Assembly (NCBI RefSeq): GCF_006519715.1
Contig: NZ_VIDT01000006.1
Coordinates: 1 to 36,737 of the forward strand
From: Ideonella azotifigens
GTDB taxonomy: Bacteria; Pseudomonadota; Gammaproteobacteria; Burkholderiales; Burkholderiaceae_C
Reading direction: 5' to 3'
DNA length: 36,737 bases
Shown here: in pieces, positions 25,222 through 34,717 of the stretch
How positions within the stretch are numbered: position 1 is the first letter of the stretch
Layout: each line of letters opens with the position of its first letter
Translations under genes and position numbers: made by a program
The notes under the pieces: generated by a model
Told to the model about the DNA's origin: nothing
Seen by the model: only the letters and a program-made list of their open reading frames with translations
Databases searched by the model: none

Positions 25222-28200
25222 TCAGGACTCTGCGGCAAGGCAACGCGCACCAACGCGCCGCCCGACCCAGGAGCGCCGCCTTCGCTTGTAGGCGATCCTT
25301 GCCGGCACCTCGATGGCCACCGTGGTGCCCTGCCCACCCGAGCTCACGTGCAAACGCGCGTTCAACCGCTGCGCCCGTTCCTGCAGGCCGATGAGGCCCC
25401 AGCGTCTGGCGTGCGGCTGGTCCGGCTCGAACCCGTGACCGTCGTCTGTGACTTGCAGATGGAACTGCCTGGGCGCATGGGCAATGCGAAGCTCGACGCG
25501 CGTGCCCTGCGCATGGCGAAACGCGTTGCTCATGGCTTCCGTGGCGATGCGCTGGCATTCCTGCACGGCGACAGGATCGAGTTCGCGCAGCGGGCCCTCG
25601 ATGCGCATGTCGAAGGAGATGCCGGTGTCGCGCGACCAACGCTCGCCGATGAGTTTCAGATCCTGCGCAAAGTCGGTCGGACGGGCTGTCGCCAGACGCA
25701 GGTTCGTCACGGCATCACGCCCGTCTGCAATCACTTCGTCGGCACAATCCAGCGCGTCTTTCATCAAGCCCCTGGCGTGCTCGTGCGGCGGGATGCGCTC
25801 CATCACCGCATGGAACCGCAACACCAGGCCATTCACGGCTTGCAGGAAGGTGTCGTGCAGTTCGCGCGCGATGCGCTCCCGCTCGACCATCCGCTCCTCC
25901 AACCGCAGGCGCAAGCGAGCCTTGATCGAGCGCAATCTCGACCAGTACAGCAGCCCCAATGCCGCAGCGGCGGCTGCACCGCACAGCGCGATGAACCAGG
26001 GCGTCTGTACGAAGGTGGGGGGAATGACGAACTCGATGCTGGCGCCCGTTTCATTCCACACGCCGTCGTTGTTGGAAGCGAGGACCTGGAAACGATGGTG
26101 GCCTGGCGGAAGGTCTCTGAAGTACGCCTCCCTGCGTGTCCCGACCTCCTGCCATTCGCCATGCCCATCGCCGAGGCGATAGCGGAACATCACGCGCTCG
26201 GGCATCGTGAGGCTGGTCGCGGTATAGGAGATGTTCAGATCGCGGGTGTGCACCGGCAGTTGCGTGGGCATGCCTGGTTGCAAGGCGTACACGGTGCCGT
26301 CCGCAACGATCGACTTGATGATCACCGTGGGGGCGATGACGTTGCGCGCCGTGCGCGAGGGCTCGGTCCAGACGACACCGTTGACCGTTGAAAACCAGAT
26401 GCGGCCGCCATTGCCCATCGCCGCTACTGGCAGCCCCGACAAGCCATCCAGGTAATTCAGCAACGCATAGCGGACGGGACGTTCAGGCCGGCCGAGCGCC
26501 GGGGCCAACTCATCGGCGGTGATGTGCACCACGCCCTCGACCGTGCTCAGCCACAGGTCACCGGTCGGACCCGGCACGATGCCAGAGACCCCGATGAACG
26601 CGCCGCGGGTTCCCGTGACAGGCCGCAGCACACCGCCCTCCAGGTGCCACAGCCCTTTCTCGGCGCCGACCCAGATGCGATCGCCTTGCTGCCCGAATGA
26701 AGCCACGGCGCCCAGGCTCGCTTGCGGCTGAGCGTCCTTCGGCGAGGCCATGATCGCCAGGCTGTCGCCGTCAAGGACCGCCACCGTGCCATCGTCATGG
26801 CCGAACCAGACCCGGCCCCGCGTGTCGGTGAACAAGGCCGTCGTGTTTTGCGTGGGCATGTCGGTGCGTCCGCCCCACAAGGTCCACGCATCCCCGACCA
26901 CCCGGTACACACCAACCCGCAGCACGGACACCCACATGGCACCTTGGGCGTCCTGTGTCATGGTCTGGATGTTGGAGTAGGCGTAAGCAGCCGGGCCACC
27001 CTGTGCGCCAGGCCGGGCCGAGCGCCGCCAACGGCGATCAGGCTGAAGCTCCCAGATCGAATCCCCACCTGCCACCCACAGCGAGCCCGCAGCGCTGCTG
27101 TAGACGGTATCCACTCCCACGCCCGCCAACTTGTTGAAGTCGATCTGCGTCCGGGAGACCGGCCCGGCGCGAAAGATGTTGCCCCGCGACGTGCCGATCC
27201 ATGCGCCGCGCTCACCCGCAGGCGCCAGTGAAAACTCGTTCGATCCGACATCCAATGGCAATTTCAACAGGGCCGGCGCACGAAAGCGATCAAGTCCGGC
27301 GCGGGTTGAAAACCACAGATTGCCTTCCCGATCCTCCAGCGCGGCCGAGACGGATTCGCCGGTCAAAGGCGCGAGATCCGCCTTGTAGCCGCGCCACCCA
27401 TTGGCCGTGGATGCTGCGTTCTCCGAGGACGGTGGGAAACGGCTCGCGCCCTCGCTCCCCCCAACCCACAAGTGGCCTTCCCTGTCGAAGACACACGTGG
27501 CCTCTTCGCTGACGGTGACCTGCCTGTCGTGCCATTCCGGCACCCACGCGCTGGCGCCGAGCGGCACTTTCAGCGCCAGCGTGCGCACGTGCCCCGAAGT
27601 GCACAACATGGCCGCGCCGCCGGGCGCCAGGAGCATGGTGATGAACACGGACTTGCCGAGCGTGATCGGCAATTTCTCGAACCGTGTCGCGCCGTCCCTG
27701 AGATAGAAGATCTGCCCGTTACCCTTCACCCACAAGGTGCGATCGCGATCGACAACAAGCGCCTCCAGGGGGCCTGTCGGCGCGTTCCAGGCGGCGCCCA
27801 CCGCCTGCCACCGCCCGCTTTCGAGTCGGAACAGCCCTCGTGTCGTCCCGGCCCATACCTTCCCATCCCCTGCATGCCCGATGGCCGTCACGGACGAAGC
27901 GGGCAACCCCTCTGCCCGGCCGTAGTTGACCAGGCGGCCACCCTGCAAATGGCTCACGCCGCCGAGGTGGTGCCCGATCCACAGGCCACCATCCACCGCC
28001 ACGTGCAATGAATAGATGTCCTGCGACAGGAGCGAAACCTCGTTCGTGCCGGAGAAGCGCTCGAACGCCACACCGTCGAAGCGAAACAACCCACCCGAGG
28101 TACCCAGCCACAGAAAGCCGTCGGGCGTCTGGGCGATGGCCTCTATGCCCGTCGGCACGCCATCATGGACGGTCCACTGCGTGTGATAGAGCTGCGAGAC

Positions 28201-28374
28201 GCTGTATTGCGCAGGCAATGCCTGCGCGGCCGGAAAGGTCAGCGCATTGACCAGGAATGCCTGCACCAGGCACACGCTCCAGGCGCGCAGGCACCGCCAG
28301 GTCATGAGGAAGTCGAGCGCCTGCGACGGGTGCTGGCCATGGTGGTGTGCGGGCAAGCGTCGCGTCGTACTCAC
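25222..28374 (-). CDS. Propeller-type sensor histidine kinase
   Basis: This 1050-residue sensor has a signal segment (about residues 24-50), a large periplasmic beta-propeller (about 60-720; WLGTSGGLFRFDGVAFERF opens it), a Y_Y_Y domain (ISYTATSLTMPERVMFRYRL to PPGHHRFQVLASNNDG), and a transmembrane helix near 795-815. It ends with HisKA_3, with phospho-accepting His840 in ARELHDTFLQ, and HATPase (ATEAMSNAFRHAQG, DDGHGFE, GLIGLQERAQRL). It is a complete kinase. The GTG start at 28374 overlaps the stop of the STAND gene (GTGA), implying translational coupling; ATG 28305 is an alternative. The downstream partner regulator has a degenerate receiver. Confidence 0.92.
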   Translation of the reverse strand: MSTTRRLPAHHHGQHPSQALDFLMTWRCLRAWSVCLVQAFLVNALTFPAAQALPAQYSVSQLYHTQWTVHDGVPTGIEAIAQTPDGFLWLGTSGGLFRFDGVAFERFSGTNEVSLLSQDIYSLHVAVDGGLWIGHHLGGVSHLQGGRLVNYGRAEGLPASSVTAIGHAGDGKVWAGTTRGLFRLESGRWQAVGAAWNAPTGPLEALVVDRDRTLWVKGNGQIFYLRDGATRFEKLPITLGKSVFITMLLAPGGAAMLCTSGHVRTLALKVPLGASAWVPEWHDRQVTVSEEATCVFDREGHLWVGGSEGASRFPPSSENAASTANGWRGYKADLAPLTGESVSAALEDREGNLWFSTRAGLDRFRAPALLKLPLDVGSNEFSLAPAGERGAWIGTSRGNIFRAGPVSRTQIDFNKLAGVGVDTVYSSAAGSLWVAGGDSIWELQPDRRWRRSARPGAQGGPAAYAYSNIQTMTQDAQGAMWVSVLRVGVYRVVGDAWTLWGGRTDMPTQNTTALFTDTRGRVWFGHDDGTVAVLDGDSLAIMASPKDAQPQASLGAVASFGQQGDRIWVGAEKGLWHLEGGVLRPVTGTRGAFIGVSGIVPGPTGDLWLSTVEGVVHITADELAPALGRPERPVRYALLNYLDGLSGLPVAAMGNGGRIWFSTVNGVVWTEPSRTARNVIAPTVIIKSIVADGTVYALQPGMPTQLPVHTRDLNISYTATSLTMPERVMFRYRLGDGHGEWQEVGTRREAYFRDLPPGHHRFQVLASNNDGVWNETGASIEFVIPPTFVQTPWFIALCGAAAAAALGLLYWSRLRSIKARLRLRLEERMVERERIARELHDTFLQAVNGLVLRFHAVMERIPPHEHARGLMKDALDCADEVIADGRDAVTNLRLATARPTDFAQDLKLIGERWSRDTGISFDMRIEGPLRELDPVAVQECQRIATEAMSNAFRHAQGTRVELRIAHAPRQFHLQVTDDGHGFEPDQPHARRWGLIGLQERAQRLNARLHVSSGGQGTTVAIEVPARIAYKRRRRSWVGRRVGARCLAAES

Positions 28375-31226
28375 ATCGCTTCGAGGATGCGGCGTGCGTT
28401 TCGCAGGTCTTTCGTTTCAAACCCCTCGTTGAATTGCCGGTAGATGGACGACAGCATGTCCTTGCCCCGACCGCGGGAGCCGGAATCTGCCCACAGCGCC
28501 GCCAGGTTGGTTGCCGAACGCAGTTCCCAGGCGAGCGCCCCTTGCGCGTGTGCCATGTTGATCGACTGGAGGTAGCACTCGGCCGCCGCATCGGCCCACC
28601 CTGCCTGCCTGCCCGCTTCGATGAATGTTCCTTTCAGGCGCAGCATCTCGGGGATGCCCCAGACCTGACCACTGCTGGCGGAAAGCGAGAGCGCTTCGTC
28701 GATGTTCGCGAGCGCACCCGTGGTATCGCCGCGCAGCGACAGCACGTGACCCAGGTTCGCAATGAATGGCGCATATCGAATGCCAACGCTGCCGTCGCGA
28801 ATCTGGACCAGCGTTTCCTCATACCGCTTCAGGTCAACCTCGCGGCCGGAATCGAGCAACCATTTGATGCGCACGCACTCGGTCATGGCGCCCCACATCG
28901 GCAAGCCATGCGCTGCCGCATGCCGTGCGGCGAAATTCAAGGCCTGCTCCGCACCAGCAAAGTCGCCGGTATAGATGGCAAGAGGCGCTGCGGTCATTGC
29001 AATGGCGGAACAGATGGGCACCGCGTGGTTACTTTGCTCTGCCTCTACGCGATGGCGCTTTGCGGTCGCGAGGGCCTGTTCTGGAAAACCGAGCAACCAC
29101 TGCACAAACGCCAAGGATCCACGGGCCTCCAGACGCTGATTGAACTGGAATCGGGCGGTCTCCCAGCCTGCTCGCGTTTGAACCGGTGACGCGAGGAAGT
29201 CTTCAAGGTGGCGGTGCGACTGAGACAGGTCGCCCAGGTAGTGCAAGGCAGATCCCGCGTGAGCGTCCGCATTGGCGACCGAGATCAGGTCCCCCTCCGC
29301 GCTTGCGAGCGCTCGTATCTCGGCGGACAGTGCCAGGGATGACCGCGAGTCGCCCTCCCACAAATGGTATTCCGACAGTCTCTTGAGGCATTCCAGCCGC
29401 AGGTCCGCACGGTTCAATTCTTCGGCAAGCGCCAAAGCCTTCGTGAAGAGGTCCTTGACTTCCTGCATCGGACCGCGCGTGAACAATTGCGCCCCACCGG
29501 CGGCCAGGCACAAGGTCAGTTCGTCCTGCCTGGTTCGGTCGGTCCCGAGGCTGTTCTCCAGTGCCCGCTTCACGAACAGCCGGCATTCCTCGAACAGCGA
29601 CAAGCGTTCCCAGAACGGGATTGCCGCCACGGTGAGCTTCACGCCCAGTGCAGCGTGTGCCGAGCCGGCAAAAGCCCAGCCAATCGCGGTGCGGATGTCG
29701 TCGATCTTTTCGGCGTGACGAGCGAGCCAGTCCGGCCCAGTCAAACGAACATCATCTGCCTTTGCATTCCCAGCCAGCTCGAGGAAATGCAGTGCATGGC
29801 GCAGGTGAGCACTGTCCGGCTCGTCGTGTGCGGCGAGCTTCTCCGACGCATAACTGCGGGTGGTGTCGAGCAGCCGATATGCCAGCTCGATCTCGCCGGG
29901 CTCCGCCGCAAGCAGCGATTTGGCGACAAGGTTGGCCACGCCCTCGACCACCTTGACGCGGTCAATGCCGTCGTCAGCGGCAACAGCACAAGCGGACGCC
30001 AAGGTGAACGCGCCTGCGAACACGGAAAGCCGAGACAAGATTTTCTGATCGTTGTTCGACAGGAGATCAAAACTCCAGTCGATGGTCGCCATCAGTGTCT
30101 GGTGCCGGTCCGGACCCGACCGGCGTCCTTTCAGCAGCCGGAATCGGTCGTTGAGCCGGGCCAGGATTTCGCCGATCCCGAAAACATCGACTCGCGTGGC
30201 GGCCAGCTCGATTGCAAGCGCGTGGCCGTCCAGACGCCGGCAAATCTCGGCCACGGCGGGGGCATCCGCATTGCTCAGGTTGAACGATTCGAGTCTGTCC
30301 ACCGCGCGTTCGACGAAGAGCTCCACAGCCGGAAAGGCCACGGCTTGCGCTCGGTTGATCGCCGGTGTGACCGGTGGTGTTTTCAATCCCGGCAGCCTTC
30401 GAACCCGCTCGCCCTGCAAGCTGAGCGGCTCCCGGCTGGTGACCAGGATCCTGACTTTCGAAGCCTCCGTGAGGAGGCGGTCCACGCAAGTGGCTGCGGC
30501 GTCGATGATGTGCTCGCAGCTGTCGAGCACCAGCAGGATCTCTCGATCACGCAAGAAGCTGCACAGCGCGGCGAGCACATTGGCCGAATGCGCCGCCATG
30601 CCGATGGCGGTCGCGATGGCATTGGGGATCAACGACGAATCCTTCAGCGGCGCGAGGTCCACCAGCCAAACACCGTCCTTGAACGACGGGAGCGCGCGGT
30701 CAGCGGTGGCAATCGCAACTGTCGTCTTCCCGATGCCGCCCGGCCCGACAAGCGACACGAGCCGCGATCCTTCCAGGTCCTGCTGCAGGGCGGCGATCAC
30801 TTCCGCCCTTCCAACAACCCGTGTCGTGCCGGTGGGCAGGTTGTGCTTGCGCATGGGCTGCGCATGGTCCACCAAGGATTCGGCCAATCCCGAGAACTGA
30901 ACATCGGCCACGAACCGATAGCCTCTGCCGATCACGGTCGCGATGTACCGGGGGGCGCCACCCTCTTCGCCAAGCAGGCGCCGCAAGCCAGCCATGTTCA
31001 CCTTGAGATTGCTCTCGTCGACGATGGTGGTCGGCCATGCGCGCGCCATGAGTCCCCGCTTGGTCACCATCTCCCCCGGACGCTCGACCAGCGCGGTGAG
31101 AATGTCGAGCGCACGCCCACCGATGCGCAGCGGCGTTTCACCTTTCAGCAGCAACCGTCGTTCAGGCAAAAGGGTGAACGGCCCGAAGGCGAATGCCCTC
31201 CGAGCCTGCTCCGCCGCGTGGTTCAT
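28371..31226 (-). CDS. Winged-helix STAND ATPase regulator, full length
   Basis: This 951-residue regulator has an OmpR-type winged helix (about residues 10-110; SNLKVNMAGLRRLLGEE, VIGRGYRFVADV), a STAND/NB-ARC-like ATPase with Walker A GPGGIGKT (161-168) and Walker B ILLVLDSCEHI (near 230-240), and a winged-helix and helical-repeat (TPR-like) region to the end. Such proteins couple ligand or protein binding at the repeats to ATP-driven oligomerisation and DNA binding. GGAGAG before the ATG at 31226 sets the start. Its stop overlaps the propeller kinase start, so the two are one transcription and translation unit. It is the intact paralogue of 18436-20118. Confidence 0.92.
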   Translation of the reverse strand: MNHAAEQARRAFAFGPFTLLPERRLLLKGETPLRIGGRALDILTALVERPGEMVTKRGLMARAWPTTIVDESNLKVNMAGLRRLLGEEGGAPRYIATVIGRGYRFVADVQFSGLAESLVDHAQPMRKHNLPTGTTRVVGRAEVIAALQQDLEGSRLVSLVGPGGIGKTTVAIATADRALPSFKDGVWLVDLAPLKDSSLIPNAIATAIGMAAHSANVLAALCSFLRDREILLVLDSCEHIIDAAATCVDRLLTEASKVRILVTSREPLSLQGERVRRLPGLKTPPVTPAINRAQAVAFPAVELFVERAVDRLESFNLSNADAPAVAEICRRLDGHALAIELAATRVDVFGIGEILARLNDRFRLLKGRRSGPDRHQTLMATIDWSFDLLSNNDQKILSRLSVFAGAFTLASACAVAADDGIDRVKVVEGVANLVAKSLLAAEPGEIELAYRLLDTTRSYASEKLAAHDEPDSAHLRHALHFLELAGNAKADDVRLTGPDWLARHAEKIDDIRTAIGWAFAGSAHAALGVKLTVAAIPFWERLSLFEECRLFVKRALENSLGTDRTRQDELTLCLAAGGAQLFTRGPMQEVKDLFTKALALAEELNRADLRLECLKRLSEYHLWEGDSRSSLALSAEIRALASAEGDLISVANADAHAGSALHYLGDLSQSHRHLEDFLASPVQTRAGWETARFQFNQRLEARGSLAFVQWLLGFPEQALATAKRHRVEAEQSNHAVPICSAIAMTAAPLAIYTGDFAGAEQALNFAARHAAAHGLPMWGAMTECVRIKWLLDSGREVDLKRYEETLVQIRDGSVGIRYAPFIANLGHVLSLRGDTTGALANIDEALSLSASSGQVWGIPEMLRLKGTFIEAGRQAGWADAAAECYLQSINMAHAQGALAWELRSATNLAALWADSGSRGRGKDMLSSIYRQFNEGFETKDLRNARRILEAM

Positions 31227-31316
31227 GACTCTCCGTACTCCTCGCGACCAAAAATTGCAGAAATCAATTCGGCAAGTGAAGGCTATCTTCCGATGCACAC
31301 CGGATCAATTCTTCTT

Positions 31317-31493
31317 TGGTCGACGATGGGCGACGAGAGGTGGGGCGACGCTAGACTTTGGTCGAGTTGCACCTCCTCTTTGTGCAGACTGCCTGGCGAT
31401 TGCAGCACGCAGACACCTGCCACGCCGTCGCGCCGCTGCCATCCGGTGGCCCCTTAGCGATTGGTCGAGCAGCCCTAGACCATGGTCGAGTTG
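31317..31493 (+). promoter_or_regulatory. Cluster of phased TGGTCGA repeats
   Basis: Within the 378 nt between two divergent genes (31227-31604), TGGTCGA occurs four times on the plus strand: 31317, 31359, 31462 and 31483. Two copies lie in a 19-nt repeat (31351-31369 and 31475-31493, 17 of 19 identical). The second reads CTAGACCATGGTCGAG, a 16-bp palindrome with one mismatched pair. Spacings of 42, 103 and 21 nt are close to whole helical turns. A FixJ-type regulator, encoded downstream, is a likely binder. A related TGGTCG followed by CGAG lies on the minus strand near 31240-31250. Confidence 0.6.
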
Positions 31494-31604
31494 GATGCGA
31501 CATCGGGCACACGGTAAGCTGCTCGCCTGCGACCGGGCGCGAGAAGCGGCTGCGCTCGCACGGATGGAACATGGTCCTGGCTGAGCCAGCCGCGAGGAAC
31601 TTCT

Positions 31605-34064
31605 GTGAGTGAACTATCACCGTCTGGTCCGCTGGATGCGGCTCGCCAGGCGACGCTTCCACACGCGGTCGCTGAAGACAAGGCATTGCGGCAGAGCGAC
31701 GACGACTTCGAACATCTCGTCCGTCTTGCGTCGACCTGGCGGGGACGGGACCCAACGGCCATCGTCGAGAGCATGCTGGAGACGCTGATCGACATGCTCG
31801 GCCTGGACTTCGCCGCCCTTCGCTTCAGCCACACCATCCATCTTTTCCTGCGGACCGGCAACGCCCTTTCGACCACTCAACCCGCTGGAGATCTCGTCCC
31901 TTCGATTGACGCCTGGCTTGCGGCCCACCCGCAACTGGGGTCGGCATCGATGGTGGTTGGCGGCGAGGTGCTGGGTGTTGCGGCGGTGCCGCTGGGCGAG
32001 ATTGCCAGCATGGGTTCGCTGGTGGTCGGCTCGCGGCGCGCTGGCTTTCCGCTGCGCTCGGAATGGCTGCGTCTGAAGGTCTCAGCCATGCAGGCGGGTC
32101 TGGCGTGCCGGGAGATCCGCGAGCTGAACGACCTGCGGCCACCTGCCGACACCCGCATGGAGAAGCCCACCGGTGCGGCGCTCGCAGAAAGCGAATGGCG
32201 GCTGAACCTCATCATCAACACGATACCGGCGATGGCCTGGTCGGCAACGCCGGACGGCATGCTGGACTTCTGCAACCAGCATTTCCTGGACTTTGTGGGA
32301 CTCTCTTCCAGCGAGATCCTGGGCTTGGGCTTCTATCGCATCTTTCACCCGGATGACATGCCCCACCTTCTGGCCGCGTGGCAGGAGATCATGGCGTCCA
32401 AGCGCGTCAGGGAAATCGATGGCCGGATTCGGCGCGCCGATGGTGAATACCGGTGGTTCACACTTCGGCAGAACCCTTTGCGGGACCCCAGCGGCAAGGT
32501 CGCGAAATGGTATGGCGTCGTCCTGGACATCGAAGATCGCAAGCGCGCGGAAGAAGCCCTGAAGGAGGCTCGGTCGGCCCTGGTGGCCAGCGAGCAGAAC
32601 CTTCGCCTCATCGTCGACTCGCTGCCTGTCCTGGCGTGGGTGGCCCGGCCAGATGGCACCGCTGAGTTTGTCAATCGACGCTGGGCCGAATACGCGGGCG
32701 TGGAGGCCGAGCAGATTCTCGAGTGGGGCTTCCTCAACTTCTACCACCCCGACGACGTGGCGGGCATGGTCGAGACATGGAAAGACGCGCTGGAGACGCG
32801 CGACCGCATGGACCTGAAGGGACGGATCCGGCGATTCGATGGCGAGTACCGCTGGTTCTATTTTTCCGGGCGCAAGATCACCGACGCGAACGGCGTGGTC
32901 CGGTGGGTCGGTGCCAATGTCGACTTCGAAGATCTTCAGCGCGCCGAAGACGCACTCAAGGCCAGCGAGCAACGCCTGAAGTTGATCATCGACACCATCC
33001 CCGTCATGGCATGGTCTTCCGAACCGGATGGCTACGTCGATTTCTTCAGCAAGAACCTGCTCGATTTCTGCGGGCTTCGGTACGAAGACGTGGTGGGAGA
33101 AGGCTACAGCCGCATGTTCCATCCCGAGGACCTGGATTACATGCTGCGCCGCTGGGAGAGGGTCCGGTCAATCAAGCGCGGCGAAGAGATCGATGCACGC
33201 GTTCGTCGGTCTGATGGGGAATACCGCTGGTTCACGTTTCGACAGAGCCCTCTGCTGGACGCCAACGGGGACGTCGTGAAGTGGTATGGGGCGCTCATCG
33301 ACATCGAAGATCGCAAGCGCGCGGAAGATGAGCTGCGCCAGAGCCAGAACGAGCTGGCCCGCGTGGCACGCATGACCACCCTGGGAGAGCTGGCCGTGTC
33401 GATTGCACACGAGGTGAATCAGCCGCTGATGGCCATCGTCACCGATGCAGGGACCTGCATGCGCTGGCTTGACGAGGCGCAATTCGACGCCACTCGTGCG
33501 CGGCAGGCGGCCGAGCGGGTGGTCCGGGAGGGACATCGCGCCGGAGAAATCGTGGCCGGCATCCGCGCACTCGCTCGCAAGGCGCCCGCGCGCATGGCGC
33601 CCATGGACCTGCATCAGGCGATTCGTGACGTCCTGCTGGTGTTGAACGGCGAGTTCCGGCGACGCGGCGTCGATGCGGGCTTCGACGTCGGGCAGCAACC
33701 CCTCACGGTGCTTGGCGACCGCACACAATTGCAGCAAGTGCTGCTGAACCTGCTGATGAACAGCGTGGAAGCGATGGCAGACACCGAGCAAGCAGGCAAG
33801 CGCCTGACGATCTGCAGTACCGCGCGTGAAGACGGGTTTGGCGAGGTGAGCGTCATCGATACCGGCACCGGTGTCGAGCGCAACGACCTGGACCGCATCT
33901 TCGACGCCTTTTTCAGCACCAAGCCAGGCGGCATCGGCATGGGCTTGTCGATCTGCCGCTCCATCGTCGAAGCCCATGGCGGAACGGTCTCCGCCAGGAA
34001 TGATGTGCCGCGCGGCAGCATTTTCAGTTTCACGGTGCCTTTGGCAGTGGGAGCCATGGAATGA
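31605..34064 (+). CDS. Triple-PAS sensor histidine kinase
   Basis: This 819-residue kinase shows no membrane segment. The first 190 residues look like a GAF-type domain. Three similar PAS/PAC repeats follow, each with PDG in the core, FHPDD or FHPED, RRxDGEYRWF and a closing DIEDRKRAE or FEDLQRAE. It ends with HisKA (phospho-accepting His602 in SIAHEVNQPL) and HATPase (NLLMNSVEAM, DTGTGVE, IGMGLSICRSIVEAHGG). The GTG start is supported by GAGGAA 5 nt upstream. The stop overlaps the FixJ-type regulator by ATGA, its evident partner. The set resembles FixL/TodS/StyS-type soluble sensors for redox or aromatic-compound signals; ligand unknown. Confidence 0.93.
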   Translation: MSELSPSGPLDAARQATLPHAVAEDKALRQSDDDFEHLVRLASTWRGRDPTAIVESMLETLIDMLGLDFAALRFSHTIHLFLRTGNALSTTQPAGDLVPSIDAWLAAHPQLGSASMVVGGEVLGVAAVPLGEIASMGSLVVGSRRAGFPLRSEWLRLKVSAMQAGLACREIRELNDLRPPADTRMEKPTGAALAESEWRLNLIINTIPAMAWSATPDGMLDFCNQHFLDFVGLSSSEILGLGFYRIFHPDDMPHLLAAWQEIMASKRVREIDGRIRRADGEYRWFTLRQNPLRDPSGKVAKWYGVVLDIEDRKRAEEALKEARSALVASEQNLRLIVDSLPVLAWVARPDGTAEFVNRRWAEYAGVEAEQILEWGFLNFYHPDDVAGMVETWKDALETRDRMDLKGRIRRFDGEYRWFYFSGRKITDANGVVRWVGANVDFEDLQRAEDALKASEQRLKLIIDTIPVMAWSSEPDGYVDFFSKNLLDFCGLRYEDVVGEGYSRMFHPEDLDYMLRRWERVRSIKRGEEIDARVRRSDGEYRWFTFRQSPLLDANGDVVKWYGALIDIEDRKRAEDELRQSQNELARVARMTTLGELAVSIAHEVNQPLMAIVTDAGTCMRWLDEAQFDATRARQAAERVVREGHRAGEIVAGIRALARKAPARMAPMDLHQAIRDVLLVLNGEFRRRGVDAGFDVGQQPLTVLGDRTQLQQVLLNLLMNSVEAMADTEQAGKRLTICSTAREDGFGEVSVIDTGTGVERNDLDRIFDAFFSTKPGGIGMGLSICRSIVEAHGGTVSARNDVPRGSIFSFTVPLAVGAME
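32526..33328 (+). repeat. Identical linker DNA in two PAS repeats
   Basis: A 29-nt sequence ending in AAGCGCGCGGAAGA is identical at 32526-32554 and 33300-33328, encoding DIEDRKRAE after the first and third PAS repeats. The middle repeat has a diverged linker (FEDLQRAE). This points to recent duplication or gene conversion within the gene. Confidence 0.7.
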
Positions 34065-34717
34065 GCCAAAGGTCGGAAACCGTCGTCGTGATCGATGACG
34101 ACGCCAGCGTGTGCGAGGCCTTGCGAGGCCTCTTCGAGTCGGTGGGTCTGCTCACCAGGACCTACGGGTCTGTGCAGGCGTTCCTTGCAACCGAGCCGCC
34201 GGAAGGCTCATGTTGCGTCGTGCTCGACATTCGGCTGCCCGGGCAAAGCGGCCTCGAGTTCCAGGAAGCCCTGGCGAGAAGCGGCTCCCCTCAAGCAGTC
34301 ATCCTGATCAGCGGCCACGTCGATGTCCAGATGGCCGTGCGTGCAATGAAGGCAGGCGCCGTCGACGTCCTCGCCAAGCCGGTGCGCGAACAGGACTTGT
34401 TGGAAGCCGTCAACCGCGCCATCAAACAGGCGGCAAAACGGCGCAGGGACATCGAACGCATGGCGGCGCTGCAGGCCAGGCATGCACTTCTGACAGACCG
34501 TGAGCGCCAGGTGATGGCCTTGGTCACCGCAGGCCTGCTGAACAAGCAGATTGCCGAAAGAGTGAGCATCGCCGAGGCCACGGTCAAACTCCATCGCGGT
34601 CAGGTAATGCGAAAAATGGGCGCCGAATCGGTGCCTGAGCTGGTACGGATGGCGGATTTTCTCGGCCAGGAAGGCGGCCACGAGAGCGGGGACGCCGGTC
34701 CGCTTGGGCCGCAGTAG
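34061..34717 (+). CDS. FixJ-family response regulator
   Basis: This 218-residue protein has a complete receiver (VIDDDASVCEALR, phospho-accepting Asp56 in CVVLDIRLPG, Ser in LISGH, Lys106 in VLAKPV) and a LuxR helix-turn-helix (LTDRERQVMALVTAGLLNKQ, VSIAEATVKLHRGQVMRKMG). KLHRGQVM is the FixJ/TodT/StyR-type recognition helix. It overlaps the triple-PAS kinase by 4 nt (ATGA) and is its cognate partner. Targets are unknown; the palindromic repeats at 31317-31493 suggest autoregulation of the operon and perhaps control of the divergent STAND-kinase operon. Confidence 0.95.
   Translation: MSQRSETVVVIDDDASVCEALRGLFESVGLLTRTYGSVQAFLATEPPEGSCCVVLDIRLPGQSGLEFQEALARSGSPQAVILISGHVDVQMAVRAMKAGAVDVLAKPVREQDLLEAVNRAIKQAAKRRRDIERMAALQARHALLTDRERQVMALVTAGLLNKQIAERVSIAEATVKLHRGQVMRKMGAESVPELVRMADFLGQEGGHESGDAGPLGPQ

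Noticed and set aside
29364-31457. 697-codon open frame on the plus strand
   Set aside because: It is antisense to the full-length STAND regulator; its translation is rich in Arg, Gln and His with no domain, a GC-rich shadow.
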